Source: Erysipelotrichaceae bacterium (lineage in GTDB: Bacteria; Bacillota_I; Bacilli_A; Erysipelotrichales; Erysipelotrichaceae). Taken from it: a stretch of DNA of 64,000 nucleotides. The notes below the pieces were generated by a model. It did no database searches and was not told the origin of the DNA. It was given only the letters and a program-made list of their open reading frames with translations. This document shows positions 48,062 through 58,183 of the stretch, piece after piece. The stretch lies in contig JAAYSZ010000036.1 in the NCBI GenBank assembly GCA_012523895.1, positions 1-64,000 on the forward strand. The letters run 5' to 3'. Every line of letters begins with the position of its first letter. The first letter of the stretch is position 1. A program made the translations under genes and the position numbers.

Positions 48062-48612
48062 TAATTATGATGGAAGATTTAGCAATGCATATGATGGAAA
48101 TCATTATGAATAGCGTTAAAGCAAATTCTTCGTTAATAAAAATATTTATATCTAGCTTAAGTAAAACTAATGAAACAATCATTGAAATTATTGATGATGG
48201 TTGTGGGATGGATAAGGAAATGTTAGAAAAAGTAACTGATCCATTTACTACTTCAAGAACTACTAGAAAAGTAGGTTTAGGAGTTTCATTTATGAAAGGT
48301 TTATGTGAATCTTGTGATGGAACGTTTATTATGAAAAGTGAGGTAGGAAAAGGTACTTATCTAAAAGCTACTATAAGAAAAGATCATATTGATGCACCTC
48401 CTTTAGGAGATATTGGTGAATTAATTATGATTAGTATACAATCAAATGAAAATATAGACTATGAATTAGTTTATATAGATGATTACAATGAATTTGCCTT
48501 TAAATCTAAAACAATAAAGGAAGAATTAAGTGGAATAAGCTTATTAGAACCTGAAATATTGTTATGGATAAAGGAATATATTAATCAAGAAATAAGAAAG
48601 GAAAGAAGTTAA
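48052..48612 (+). CDS. Histidine-kinase-like ATPase (HATPase_c)
   Basis: MEIIMNSVKANSS N-box, DDGCGMDKEML, TTRKVGLGVSFMKGLCE G-boxes; no sensor or DHp domain. Confidence 0.82.
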   Translation: MDVIIMMEDLAMHMMEIIMNSVKANSSLIKIFISSLSKTNETIIEIIDDGCGMDKEMLEKVTDPFTTSRTTRKVGLGVSFMKGLCESCDGTFIMKSEVGKGTYLKATIRKDHIDAPPLGDIGELIMISIQSNENIDYELVYIDDYNEFAFKSKTIKEELSGISLLEPEILLWIKEYINQEIRKERS

Positions 48613-48974
48613 TGAAGAGCTTAGAAGATTTAAAAAAGATGCGTGAACAAGCGCTTAAAAAAGTGGATATGCGTTCAGGAGACAAGGATTATAGAGTAGT
48701 TGTTGGAATGGCTACTTGTGGAATTGCTGCTGGTGCTAGACCAGTATTAAATGCTCTTGTTCAAGAAACTGCAAACAATGATTATAACTGCATTGTTACT
48801 CAAACAGGATGCATCGGTTTATGTGTACAAGAACCAATAGTTGAAGTGTTTGATAAGGACAACAATAAAACAACTTATGTAAAAGTTGATCCAGATAAAG
48901 CTTTAAGAATTTTAAAAGAACATGTAGGAAATGGGAAAATTGTAGAAGAATATACAATTGATAGCGTTAAGTAG
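48612..48974 (+). CDS. Thioredoxin-like [2Fe-2S] ferredoxin subunit (HndB-like)
   Basis: GMATCGIAAGARPV...QTGCIGLCVQEPIVEV. Confidence 0.87.
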   Translation: MKSLEDLKKMREQALKKVDMRSGDKDYRVVVGMATCGIAAGARPVLNALVQETANNDYNCIVTQTGCIGLCVQEPIVEVFDKDNNKTTYVKVDPDKALRILKEHVGNGKIVEEYTIDSVK

Positions 48975-50781
48975 GAGAGATATTATGGAAAGAATAAATG
49001 TCTTAGTTTGTGCTGGTACAGGTTGTGCATCTTCTGAATCAATGGAAGTTTATAATGAATTTAAAAAAGCAGCTAAAAAATATGGAATAGAAAAAGAAGT
49101 TAGAGTTGTAAAAACTGGATGTTTTGGACTTTGTCAAAAAGGTCCAATTGTAGCTGTTCATCCTGACAAAGTCTTCTATTGTCATGTAAAAGTTGAAGAT
49201 GTAGATCGAATTGTATCTGAGCACCTTTATAAAGGAAGAGTAGTTAAAGAATTAGAACTTTCTGATATTGATGAAGAAACAAAAGAAAAAGTATTTGAAA
49301 TTGATAAAATTAGATTTTATGCAAAACAACAACGTATTGCTTTAAGAAACTGTGGTGTTATTAACCCAGAAGATATTCAAGAGTATATTGCAAAAGATGG
49401 ATATATGGCTCTTGGAAAAGCAATTACTGAAATGACTCCTCAAGAAGTAATTGATGAAATTTTAGCAAGTGGTTTAAGAGGAAGAGGTGGGGGAGGATTC
49501 CCTGCTGGAAGAAAATGGCAATTCGCGGCTAATCAACCAAAAGGTCAAAAATATGTTATATGTAATGCGGATGAAGGAGATCCAGGAGCATTTATGGATA
49601 GAAGTATTCTTGAAGGAGATCCTCATAGTGTTATTGAAGCTATGGCAATTGCAGCTTATGCAATTGGTGCAGACCATGGTTATATTTATATAAGAGCTGA
49701 ATATCCAATTGCAGTTCATAGATTAGAACTTGCTATAAAAGATGCTAAAGAATTAGGTTTATTAGGAAATAATATCTTTGGGACAGATTTTAATTTTGAT
49801 GTAGAAATTAGACTTGGTGCAGGTGCATTTGTATGCGGTGAAGAAACAGCATTAATTATGTCTATTGAAGGTAAGCGTGGAATGCCAGTTTCTAGGCCTC
49901 CATATCCTGCAGTTTCAGGAGTTTGGGGTAAACCTACAATAATTAATAATGTTGAAACTTATGCAAACGTTCCAATTATTATAAATAAAGGTGCAGAATG
50001 GTTTGCATCAATTGGTACTGAAAAATCTAAAGGAACTAAAGTATTTGCTCTTGGTGGAAAAATTGTTAATACAGGTTTAGTAGAAATTCCAATGGGAACA
50101 ACATTAAGAGAAATTATTTATGAAATTGGTGGTGGAATTCCAAATAATAAAGAATTTAAGGCAGTTCAAACTGGAGGACCTTCTGGAGGGTTGCTAACAG
50201 AAAATCAATTAGATACACCAATTGATTTTGATAATTTAGTTGCACTAGGATCAATGATGGGTTCTGGTGGGATGATTGTACTTGATGAAGATAACTGTGT
50301 GGTAGACGTTGCTAGATTCTACATGGATTTTATAGTTGATGAATCATGCGGTAAATGTACTCCTTGTAGAATAGGAACAAAACGTTTACTTGAAATATTA
50401 GACAAAATTACAAAAGGAGAAGGTACATTAGAAATGTTAGATGAACTTGAAGATTTATCTAAACATATTAAAAACAATGCGTTATGTGGATTAGGGCAAA
50501 CTGCCGCAAATCCAGTTTTATCTACATTATCTCAATTTAGAGATGAATATATAGCTCACATTGTTGATAAAAAATGTCCTGCTCATGTATGTAAGGATTT
50601 ATTAACTTATGTAATTGATCCTGATTTATGTAAAAAATGTAGTATATGTGCTAAGCACTGTCCAGTAAACTGTATTACTGGTGTACCAGGTAAAGAACCA
50701 TATGTAATAGATGCCGAAGCTTGTATAAAATGTGGTTCATGTGTTGATGTATGTCGCTTTAATGCGATAGAAAAGGTTTAG
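48958..50781 (+). CDS. NuoF-like NAD(P)/FMN-binding hydrogenase subunit (HydB/HndC-like)
   Basis: LRGRGGGGFPAGRKW, NADEGDPGAFMDR, SCGKCTPCRIGTKRLLEIL, C-terminal two [4Fe-4S] motifs. Likely start at 48985 (ATGGAAAGAATAAATG). Confidence 0.94.
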   Translation: MIALSRRDIMERINVLVCAGTGCASSESMEVYNEFKKAAKKYGIEKEVRVVKTGCFGLCQKGPIVAVHPDKVFYCHVKVEDVDRIVSEHLYKGRVVKELELSDIDEETKEKVFEIDKIRFYAKQQRIALRNCGVINPEDIQEYIAKDGYMALGKAITEMTPQEVIDEILASGLRGRGGGGFPAGRKWQFAANQPKGQKYVICNADEGDPGAFMDRSILEGDPHSVIEAMAIAAYAIGADHGYIYIRAEYPIAVHRLELAIKDAKELGLLGNNIFGTDFNFDVEIRLGAGAFVCGEETALIMSIEGKRGMPVSRPPYPAVSGVWGKPTIINNVETYANVPIIINKGAEWFASIGTEKSKGTKVFALGGKIVNTGLVEIPMGTTLREIIYEIGGGIPNNKEFKAVQTGGPSGGLLTENQLDTPIDFDNLVALGSMMGSGGMIVLDEDNCVVDVARFYMDFIVDESCGKCTPCRIGTKRLLEILDKITKGEGTLEMLDELEDLSKHIKNNALCGLGQTAANPVLSTLSQFRDEYIAHIVDKKCPAHVCKDLLTYVIDPDLCKKCSICAKHCPVNCITGVPGKEPYVIDAEACIKCGSCVDVCRFNAIEKV

Positions 50782-50791
50782 GAGGCAGATT

Positions 50792-52543
50792 ATGGCAAAA
50801 GTTAATATAAAAATTAATAACATACCTATACAAGTAGAAGAGGGAGTTAGTATATTAGAAGCCGCACGAACTGTGGGCATAAAAATTCCAACACTTTGCT
50901 ATTTAAAAGGTATTACAAAATCTGGTGCTTGTAGAGTTTGTTTAGTTGAAGTTAAAAATGCAAAAGCTTTAGCTGCTTCATGTGTATATCCTGTTTATGA
51001 AGGTTTAGAAGTATATACTCATTCTAAAAAAGCAATTGAAGGAAGAAGAAACTCAGTTGAACTTATTATGTCAAATCATAATAAGAACTGTTTGAGTTGT
51101 GTTAGAAACCAAAACTGTGAATTACAAACATTATGTCAAGAATTAGGTGTTAGAGACAATAAATACGATGGTGAATATACACCTAGTACTTATGATGAAG
51201 TAGCTCCAGGTATTGTTAGAGATACTAGTAAATGTGTTTTATGTGGAAGATGTATTGATACATGTAAGAAAGTTCAAGGGTTAGGAATTCTAGGTTTTGA
51301 AAATAGAGGATTTAAAACAATTGTTGGACCAGTTTTTAATTCATCATTTGCTGATGTAAATTGTATGCAATGTGGTCAATGTATAATTAATTGTCCTGTT
51401 GGCGCATTATCTGAAAAAGAAAATATACATGACGTTGTAAATGCACTAAATGATCCAACTAAGCATGTAGTTGTTCAAACAGCTCCTGCAGTTAGAGCTA
51501 GTTTAGCAGAAGAATTTGGTTATCCAATTGGAACTAGAATAACTGGTAAAATGGTTGCTGGTTTAAAAAGAGTTGGATTTGATAAAGTTTATGATACAAA
51601 CTTTGGTGCTGACTTAACAATTATGGAAGAAGGTACTGAATTTATTCAAAGATTTACTAATGGAGGAACTTTACCTCTTATAACCTCATGTTCTCCAGGA
51701 TGGGTTAAATATTTAGAATATGAATATCCTGATTTAATACCAAATGTTAGTTCATGTAAATCACCTCATATGATGCTAGGTGCAATTTTAAAATCATATT
51801 ATGCTCAAAGAAATAATATTGATCCAAAAGATATTTATGTTGTTTCTATAATGCCATGTACCGCAAAAAAGGCTGAAGCAGTTAAACCTGAAAATGTTAA
51901 AAATGGTGTTCAAGATGTTGATGCAGTATTAACAACTAGAGAATGTGGAAGACTTCTTAAACTTTATGGTATTGATTTAAATGATTTAGAAGATGAACAA
52001 TTTGACCAAGATTTATTTGGAGAATATTCTGGAGCTGCTGTTATATTTGGTGTTACAGGTGGAGTTATGGAAGCTGCACTTAGAACTGTAAAAGAAGTTC
52101 TTGAAAAGAAACCTTTAGAAGATGTTAATTTTGAAGTTGTTAGGGGAATGAAAGGTGTAAAAGAGGCTACTCTTGATGTTGCAGGACATAAAGTTAATAT
52201 AGCTGTTACTTCTTCAATGACTTATGCAAAACCATTATTAGATGAAATAAGAGAAGGTAAATCAAAGTATCATTTTATTGAAATAATGGGTTGCCCAGGT
52301 GGATGTGTTAATGGTGGAGGTCAATCTTTAGTTAGTGCTAGATTAAAGAACGACAATGTTGATTATAAAACTTTAAGAGCTAATGCATTATATGAAGAAG
52401 ACATAATCATGGAAAATAGAAAGTCTCATGAAAATAAACAAATTCAAGAGTTATATAAAAATTTCTTAGGAGAACCTGGTTCTAAAATAGCTCATGAATT
52501 GTTACATACAACTTATAGTCAAAAACAAAAATTTAAATTTTAA
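50792..52543 (+). CDS. [FeFe]-hydrogenase catalytic subunit (HydA/HndD-like)
   Basis: N-terminal [2Fe-2S], His-ligated [4Fe-4S], two [4Fe-4S]; H-cluster L1 TSCSPGW, L2 MPCTAKKAEA, L3 MGCPGGCVNGGGQ. Confidence 0.96.
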   Translation: MAKVNIKINNIPIQVEEGVSILEAARTVGIKIPTLCYLKGITKSGACRVCLVEVKNAKALAASCVYPVYEGLEVYTHSKKAIEGRRNSVELIMSNHNKNCLSCVRNQNCELQTLCQELGVRDNKYDGEYTPSTYDEVAPGIVRDTSKCVLCGRCIDTCKKVQGLGILGFENRGFKTIVGPVFNSSFADVNCMQCGQCIINCPVGALSEKENIHDVVNALNDPTKHVVVQTAPAVRASLAEEFGYPIGTRITGKMVAGLKRVGFDKVYDTNFGADLTIMEEGTEFIQRFTNGGTLPLITSCSPGWVKYLEYEYPDLIPNVSSCKSPHMMLGAILKSYYAQRNNIDPKDIYVVSIMPCTAKKAEAVKPENVKNGVQDVDAVLTTRECGRLLKLYGIDLNDLEDEQFDQDLFGEYSGAAVIFGVTGGVMEAALRTVKEVLEKKPLEDVNFEVVRGMKGVKEATLDVAGHKVNIAVTSSMTYAKPLLDEIREGKSKYHFIEIMGCPGGCVNGGGQSLVSARLKNDNVDYKTLRANALYEEDIIMENRKSHENKQIQELYKNFLGEPGSKIAHELLHTTYSQKQKFKF

Positions 52544-52557
52544 AAATTAGATGAACT

Positions 52558-52598
52558 TAAAAAGGTGATTCATACATTTGTATGAAATCACCTTTTTT
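52558..52598. terminator. Bidirectional terminator between hydA and proS
   Basis: AAAAAGGTGATTCATAC-ATTT-GTATGAAATCACCTTTTTT. Confidence 0.75.
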
Positions 52599-54294
52599 AC
52601 ATGTTTTCTTTAATATAATTTTTTATATATTCTTCAAGTTCATTTACATTAATTTCTATATTAATTTTTCCATCTCTTGATTTAACTTCAACAATATTTT
52701 CTAAAGCTTTTTTTCCTACTGTTATTCTTAATGGAATACCTATTAATTCCATATCTTTAAATTTTACACCAGGTCTTTCATTTCTATCATCTAATATGAC
52801 ATCAATATTCATATCATTTAGCTTATTATAAATATCATTAGCAAGATTAGATTGATCTTCATTTTTAGAATTAATAATAACTATACCGACTTTATATGGT
52901 GCAATATTAACAGGCCAAATAATTCCATTTTCATCATTGTTTTGTTCAACTACAGCAGCCATACAACGACCTAAGCCAATACCATAACTTCCCATCCAAA
53001 CTAAATTAATATTATTATTCGCATCTAAATAGTGTAAATTTAAAGCTTTTGAATATTTAGTACCTAATTTAAATGTATTACCACATTCAATTCCTTTTTT
53101 AAATGTAATAACACCATTGCATTTTGGACATATATCATGATCTTGAATATTTCTTATATCACCAATAACTTCTACTTCAAAATCTTTGTGGTTAGCATTT
53201 TTATAATGATAATCAACTTTGTTTGCACCAACTATAAAATTAGACATAAATGAAACTTCTTCATCCATAACAATAGGACATTTAATATCAATTGGTCCTG
53301 CAAAGCCAATAGGGGCATTAGTAACTTGCATTACAATTTCTGCATCAGCAAGTTCAACATTAGTTGCATTAAATAATTTTCTAAGTTTAACTTCATTTAC
53401 ATCTCTATTACCTTTAACCATTGCTGCATATGGTTCTCCATCAATTAGATATATTAATGTTTTTACAAAAGATCCAGGTTGTAAATTCATAAATTCTGCA
53501 ACTTCCTCAATTGTTTTAGCATTTGGAGTATGTACTAACTCTAATGTTAATTCTTCTTCTTTTTCAATTGGTTCATTAATACATTTTGCAACTTCTATAT
53601 TAGATGCATAATCACAAGAGTCGCATAATACTAATATATCTTCTCCTATATCAGTAACAGCTTGAAATTCTTCGGAAAGTAAACCACCCATTACTCCAGT
53701 ATCTGCAGTAACAATTCTATAATCTAAACCTAATCTATCCATTACGTTTTTATATGCGTTAAATTGTTTTTGATATGCTATATCTAATCCTTTTTCATCT
53801 TTATCAAAAGTATAAGCATCTTTCATTAGGAATTCTCTTACTCTTATTAAACCAAATCTTGGTCTAGGTTCGTCCCTAAATTTTGTTTGAACTTGATATA
53901 AAGAAAAAGGTAAGTCTTTATAAGATCTAATTTTCATAGATGCAGCAAATGCAAATAATTCTTCATGAGTAGGACCAAGCACAAAAGGTTTATTAAATCT
54001 ATCCTTTAAAGAGAACATACTTTGCCCAAATCCTTCTCTTCTTCCACTAGCTACATAATATTCCTCAGGAATAAGACATGGCATTGTAACTTCTTGAGAA
54101 TCAGCTTTAGCCATTTCATCTTTAATAATTTCTTCAATGTTATCTATAACTTTTTTTCCAAGTGGTAACATCATATATATACCAGAGCTGCTTTTTTTAA
54201 TAAAGCCACCTCTGACAAGTAAATTACCGCTTATTGAATCTTCATCTTTTACATTTTCTCTTAATGTGTAAAAAAAACTATTTTTTAATTTCAT
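52597..54294 (-). CDS. proS: Prolyl-tRNA synthetase
   Basis: GFIKKSSSGIYMMLPLGKKV, GPTHEELF, FRDEPRPRFGLIRVREFLMKDAYTF. Confidence 0.96.
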   Translation of the reverse strand: MKLKNSFFYTLRENVKDEDSISGNLLVRGGFIKKSSSGIYMMLPLGKKVIDNIEEIIKDEMAKADSQEVTMPCLIPEEYYVASGRREGFGQSMFSLKDRFNKPFVLGPTHEELFAFAASMKIRSYKDLPFSLYQVQTKFRDEPRPRFGLIRVREFLMKDAYTFDKDEKGLDIAYQKQFNAYKNVMDRLGLDYRIVTADTGVMGGLLSEEFQAVTDIGEDILVLCDSCDYASNIEVAKCINEPIEKEEELTLELVHTPNAKTIEEVAEFMNLQPGSFVKTLIYLIDGEPYAAMVKGNRDVNEVKLRKLFNATNVELADAEIVMQVTNAPIGFAGPIDIKCPIVMDEEVSFMSNFIVGANKVDYHYKNANHKDFEVEVIGDIRNIQDHDICPKCNGVITFKKGIECGNTFKLGTKYSKALNLHYLDANNNINLVWMGSYGIGLGRCMAAVVEQNNDENGIIWPVNIAPYKVGIVIINSKNEDQSNLANDIYNKLNDMNIDVILDDRNERPGVKFKDMELIGIPLRITVGKKALENIVEVKSRDGKINIEINVNELEEYIKNYIKENM

Positions 54295-54390
54295 ATAAAA
54301 TACCTCATTAATGGAAATTATAGCATATAAACGACTTTACTTTAAATATTATTTGACCTATAATTTTTATAAAATGATGGAGGGAAATAA

Positions 54391-55893
54391 ATGGCAACAT
54401 ATTATGATTCACCTAGTCATACGTTTAGTGAGTATCTGTTAGTACCTGGTTATTCGGATGCTAATTGTATTCCAAGTAACGTTACATTAGAAACACCACT
54501 AGTAAAATATAATAAAGGAGAAAAACCTTCTATTACTTTGAAAATTCCTATGGTATCAGCGATTATGCAATCAGTATCAGGAGATAGAATGGGAATTGCA
54601 TTAGCTAAAGAAGGCGGAGTATCTTTTATTTTTGGGTCTCAACCAATTGAGTCCCAAGCAGCAATGGTTGCTAAAGTAAAAAATCATAAGGCAGGTTTTG
54701 TTATTAGCGATTCAAACTTAACACCTGATTCTACTTTAAAAGATGTACTTGAATTAAAAGAAAAAACAGGTCATAGTACAATGCCTGTTACAATTGATGG
54801 GAAAAATAATACTAAATTATTAGGGTTAGTAACAAGTAGAGATTATAGAATTAGTAGAATGGATGTTAATACAAAAGTAAGTGAATTTATGACACCATTT
54901 TCTAAACTTGTTTATGGTAGAGAAACAAATACACTTAGTGAATGTAATGATTTAATATGGGATCACAAATTAAACACTTTACCAGTTGTAGATGAAAACG
55001 ATAATCTTTGTTATTTAGTATTTAGAAAAGATTATGATAATCATAAATCTAATCCTAGACAATTATTAGATGAAGAAAAAAGATATATTGTTGGTGCAGG
55101 TATAAATACTAGAGATTATAAGGAAAGAGTTCCTGCACTGATTAAAGCTGGAGTCGATGTACTATGCATTGATTCTTCAGAAGGATATACAGAATGGCAA
55201 TATCAAACTTTAAAATGGATTAGAGATAACTATGGAGATAGTGTTAAAGTTGGAGCTGGAAACATAGTGGATGAATGTGGGTTTAAATTTTTGGCTGATG
55301 CTGGTGCTGATTTTATTAAAGTTGGTATTGGCGGAGGATCTATTTGTATTACTCGTGAAACCAAAGGTATTGGTAGAGGTCAAGCTACATCAGTTATAGA
55401 AGTCGCAAAAGCTAGAGATGAATACTTTAAAAAACATGGAGTTTATATTCCAATATGTTCTGATGGTGGAATTGTTCATGATTATCACATTACATTAGCA
55501 CTTGCGATGGGAGCTGATTTTGTGATGCTAGGAAGATATTTTTCTAGATTTGAAGAATCTCCTACAAATAAGCTAATGATAAATGGAAATTTTGTTAAAG
55601 AATATTGGGGAGAAGGTAGTAATAGGGCTAGAAATTGGCAAAGATATGATTTAGGTGGAGATGGAAAACTTTCATTTGAAGAAGGAGTTGATTCTTATGT
55701 ACCTTATGCAGGTTATTTAAAAGATAATGTTGAAACAACATTATCTAAAATAAAATCAACTATGTGTAATTGTGGTGCAATATCAATTCCAGAATTACAA
55801 GAGAAGGCTAAATTAACACTAGTATCAGCTACATCTATTGTAGAAGGTGGAGCACATGATGTTATTGTTAAGGAAAGTCCATCACAAGAATAA
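54391..55893 (+). CDS. guaB: IMP dehydrogenase
   Basis: [46 protein letters not shown] domains. Confidence 0.94.
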   Translation: MATYYDSPSHTFSEYLLVPGYSDANCIPSNVTLETPLVKYNKGEKPSITLKIPMVSAIMQSVSGDRMGIALAKEGGVSFIFGSQPIESQAAMVAKVKNHKAGFVISDSNLTPDSTLKDVLELKEKTGHSTMPVTIDGKNNTKLLGLVTSRDYRISRMDVNTKVSEFMTPFSKLVYGRETNTLSECNDLIWDHKLNTLPVVDENDNLCYLVFRKDYDNHKSNPRQLLDEEKRYIVGAGINTRDYKERVPALIKAGVDVLCIDSSEGYTEWQYQTLKWIRDNYGDSVKVGAGNIVDECGFKFLADAGADFIKVGIGGGSICITRETKGIGRGQATSVIEVAKARDEYFKKHGVYIPICSDGGIVHDYHITLALAMGADFVMLGRYFSRFEESPTNKLMINGNFVKEYWGEGSNRARNWQRYDLGGDGKLSFEEGVDSYVPYAGYLKDNVETTLSKIKSTMCNCGAISIPELQEKAKLTLVSATSIVEGGAHDVIVKESPSQE

Positions 55894-55898
55894 AAATT

Positions 55899-55922
55899 GA
55901 GGATATTTACATCCTCTTTTTT
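55899..55922 (+). terminator. Intrinsic terminator after guaB
   Basis: GAGGAT-ATTTAC-ATCCTC-TTTTTT; overlaps the 3' end of the convergent gene. Confidence 0.65.
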
Positions 55923-56434
55923 AATTCTTCTTTAATCATTTTTAAACCTTCTTCTTCTCCATAATCTTTAATATAACCAAGAAAGGTTTTTGTCATTAGT
56001 TCGGTATTTTTATGCATAGGTGTATTATTTAATCTAGTAATAAAATATTCATAAGCACTATCGTTTTTATAGTTATCTTTTAAATATATTCTACTAGCCG
56101 CAATTCTATCACAAATCATTTCACACACATATTGTATTGGCATCTCTATTGGCCCATATCCATCTTTTGTAAAATCATACCAATATTCCCAATGATGTTT
56201 ATTTCTTCCTTTGTGGTGTAACCAAGCTTTAGAATAACCTAAAATCTCTTTCTCTTTATCAATAGGTGACCTATAACCTTGAAAATATTTAACTCCAGAA
56301 ATAAATTCAATAGGCAAGTATTTAGATAAATCATGTAAAATGCCTTGTTTATATAATCCAAGTTTAAAACAGTATTTTCCTACTAATATTTTATGTCTAG
56401 TAATTGTCATAAAATGTTGAATTAATTTTTTCAT
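55907..56434 (-). CDS. DUF5662-like protein
   Basis: GILHDLSKYLPIEFISGVKYFQGYRSPID...WLHHKGRNKHHWEYW pattern. Confidence 0.7.
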   Translation of the reverse strand: MKKLIQHFMTITRHKILVGKYCFKLGLYKQGILHDLSKYLPIEFISGVKYFQGYRSPIDKEKEILGYSKAWLHHKGRNKHHWEYWYDFTKDGYGPIEMPIQYVCEMICDRIAASRIYLKDNYKNDSAYEYFITRLNNTPMHKNTELMTKTFLGYIKDYGEEEGLKMIKEELKKRM

Positions 56435-56785
56435 ATAAATACTATATCATATAAATATTGTTCAAATAATTTATAAGAATTATTCATATATAAATATATT
56501 TTGAAATTAAAGTAATATATTATATTTTTATTTTAAATATATTTAACATTCTGTTGTTTGATTATCAATTTATATTAATATATAATGAAAATTACAAATA
56601 TTTACTCATTTATATCATAAATAAAAGAGTAATTAATTTAAATATAATATATTAATTATTTAATCACAGTATTGTATTTTTATTATTGCTTAATTAATCA
56701 TTTAAAAAAATAATTCAATTATTATTTTCAAATCGTAATTTATTTTCTTGTTTTATATTAAATAATTTAAAAGGTAGGGTGAAAA

Positions 56786-58060
56786 ATGGATAAACAAATA
56801 ATTATTACTCTTGGAATGTTAATATTTGCGATGATTATGTTCTTTACTGAGAAAATTCCAGTTTGGGTAACTTCAATGATAGTATTAGTAATTTTTATAG
56901 TAACTGGAATACTTGAGCCAAGAGCAGCTTTTTCAGGGTTTACAGATTCAAGTGTATTATTATTTATGGCTTTATTTATAATTGGTGATGCAATTTTTCT
57001 CACGGGTTTAGCACAAAAAATTGGTGATAAAGTTACTCATTTAGCAAAAACAGAAAATCAAACAATTATTTTAATTATGCTAGTTTCTGGTATTTTATCT
57101 AGTTTTTTATCAAATACAGGAACAGCAGCTATCTTTATTCCAATAATTGTAGGTATTGCTAAAAGCTCAGGATATTCTAGGGCAAGACTTTTAATGCCAC
57201 TAGTGGCTTCAGTAGCAATGGGAGGAAGTTTAACACTATTAGGATCACCACCTAATATAATTGCTTCTTCAGCTCTTGACCATGCTGGTTTTCAACCATT
57301 TGGTGTTTTTGAATTTGTACCTGTAGCTTTTCCTATATTTTTTGTAGGGACTTTGTTTTATGCATTTATTGGATATAGATTGTTACCAGGTGAAGATAGA
57401 GAAAGTATAATAAGTTCTTCTGTATATGATAATGAATTTGATTTTACTGATGTTCCATCTTGGAAAATGTATTTATCAGTAATTGTTCTTATTTTCACTG
57501 TAATTGCGATGGCTTTTGAAAAAAAGATAGGAATTCCATTTTATGTATCAGCTTGGATTGGAGCATTATTTTTAGTTGTTTCTAAAACTATATCAAGTAA
57601 AGATGCAATAAATTCTATTGATATGTCTACTATCTTATTATTTGTAGGAACTTTATCTATAGGAGATGCATTGCATATAACTGGAGCAGGTTCTGTTCTT
57701 GCTCGCTTTGTTTTATCTATTGCAGGAAATAATCCTCTATTTTTACTTGCAACAATATTAATTATTTGTATTATACTTACAAATTTTATGTCAAATACAG
57801 CATGCGCAGCTTTAATGTCTAATATAGGAATTGCGATTGCAGCAGAGATTGGTGCAGATCCTAGAGCAATATTAATGGCAATTGTAATTGGTTGTTCATG
57901 TTCATATGCAACACCAATTGGTTCTCCTCCAAACACTATGGTATATACTGTAGGAGGATACAAATTTACTGATTATGCTAAAGTGGGTATACCTTTAATT
58001 ATTATTAATTTTATAGTTTCAATGATACTGCTTCCTGTTGTATTTCCTTTCTTTCCGTAA
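56786..58060 (+). CDS. SLC13/ArsB-like permease
   Basis: Multi-TM; FLSNTGTAAIFIPI and GSPPNIIASSALDHAG, second half NFMSNTACAALM / ATPIGSPPNTMVY. Confidence 0.85.
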   Translation: MDKQIIITLGMLIFAMIMFFTEKIPVWVTSMIVLVIFIVTGILEPRAAFSGFTDSSVLLFMALFIIGDAIFLTGLAQKIGDKVTHLAKTENQTIILIMLVSGILSSFLSNTGTAAIFIPIIVGIAKSSGYSRARLLMPLVASVAMGGSLTLLGSPPNIIASSALDHAGFQPFGVFEFVPVAFPIFFVGTLFYAFIGYRLLPGEDRESIISSSVYDNEFDFTDVPSWKMYLSVIVLIFTVIAMAFEKKIGIPFYVSAWIGALFLVVSKTISSKDAINSIDMSTILLFVGTLSIGDALHITGAGSVLARFVLSIAGNNPLFLLATILIICIILTNFMSNTACAALMSNIGIAIAAEIGADPRAILMAIVIGCSCSYATPIGSPPNTMVYTVGGYKFTDYAKVGIPLIIINFIVSMILLPVVFPFFP

Positions 58061-58183
58061 TAATTATTAGTGAAAAAATAAAGTTAAAATCTTATTGTTT
58101 TATTTGAGAAATTAACTTTTTTCTTATAATAAAGCAATAAAAAATATTTATATTGTTAATAATTACTTAAAAACAAAAGGTAG

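Noticed and set aside
53219-53611. 130-aa ORF opposite proS
   Set aside because: Antisense of a conserved synthetase; no RBS; Ser/Thr/Ile-rich artefact composition.
57541-57963. Antisense ORF in the first SLC13 gene (and its counterpart 58942-59271 in the second)
   Set aside because: Parallel open antisense frames simply reflect the similarity and codon bias of the two paralogues.
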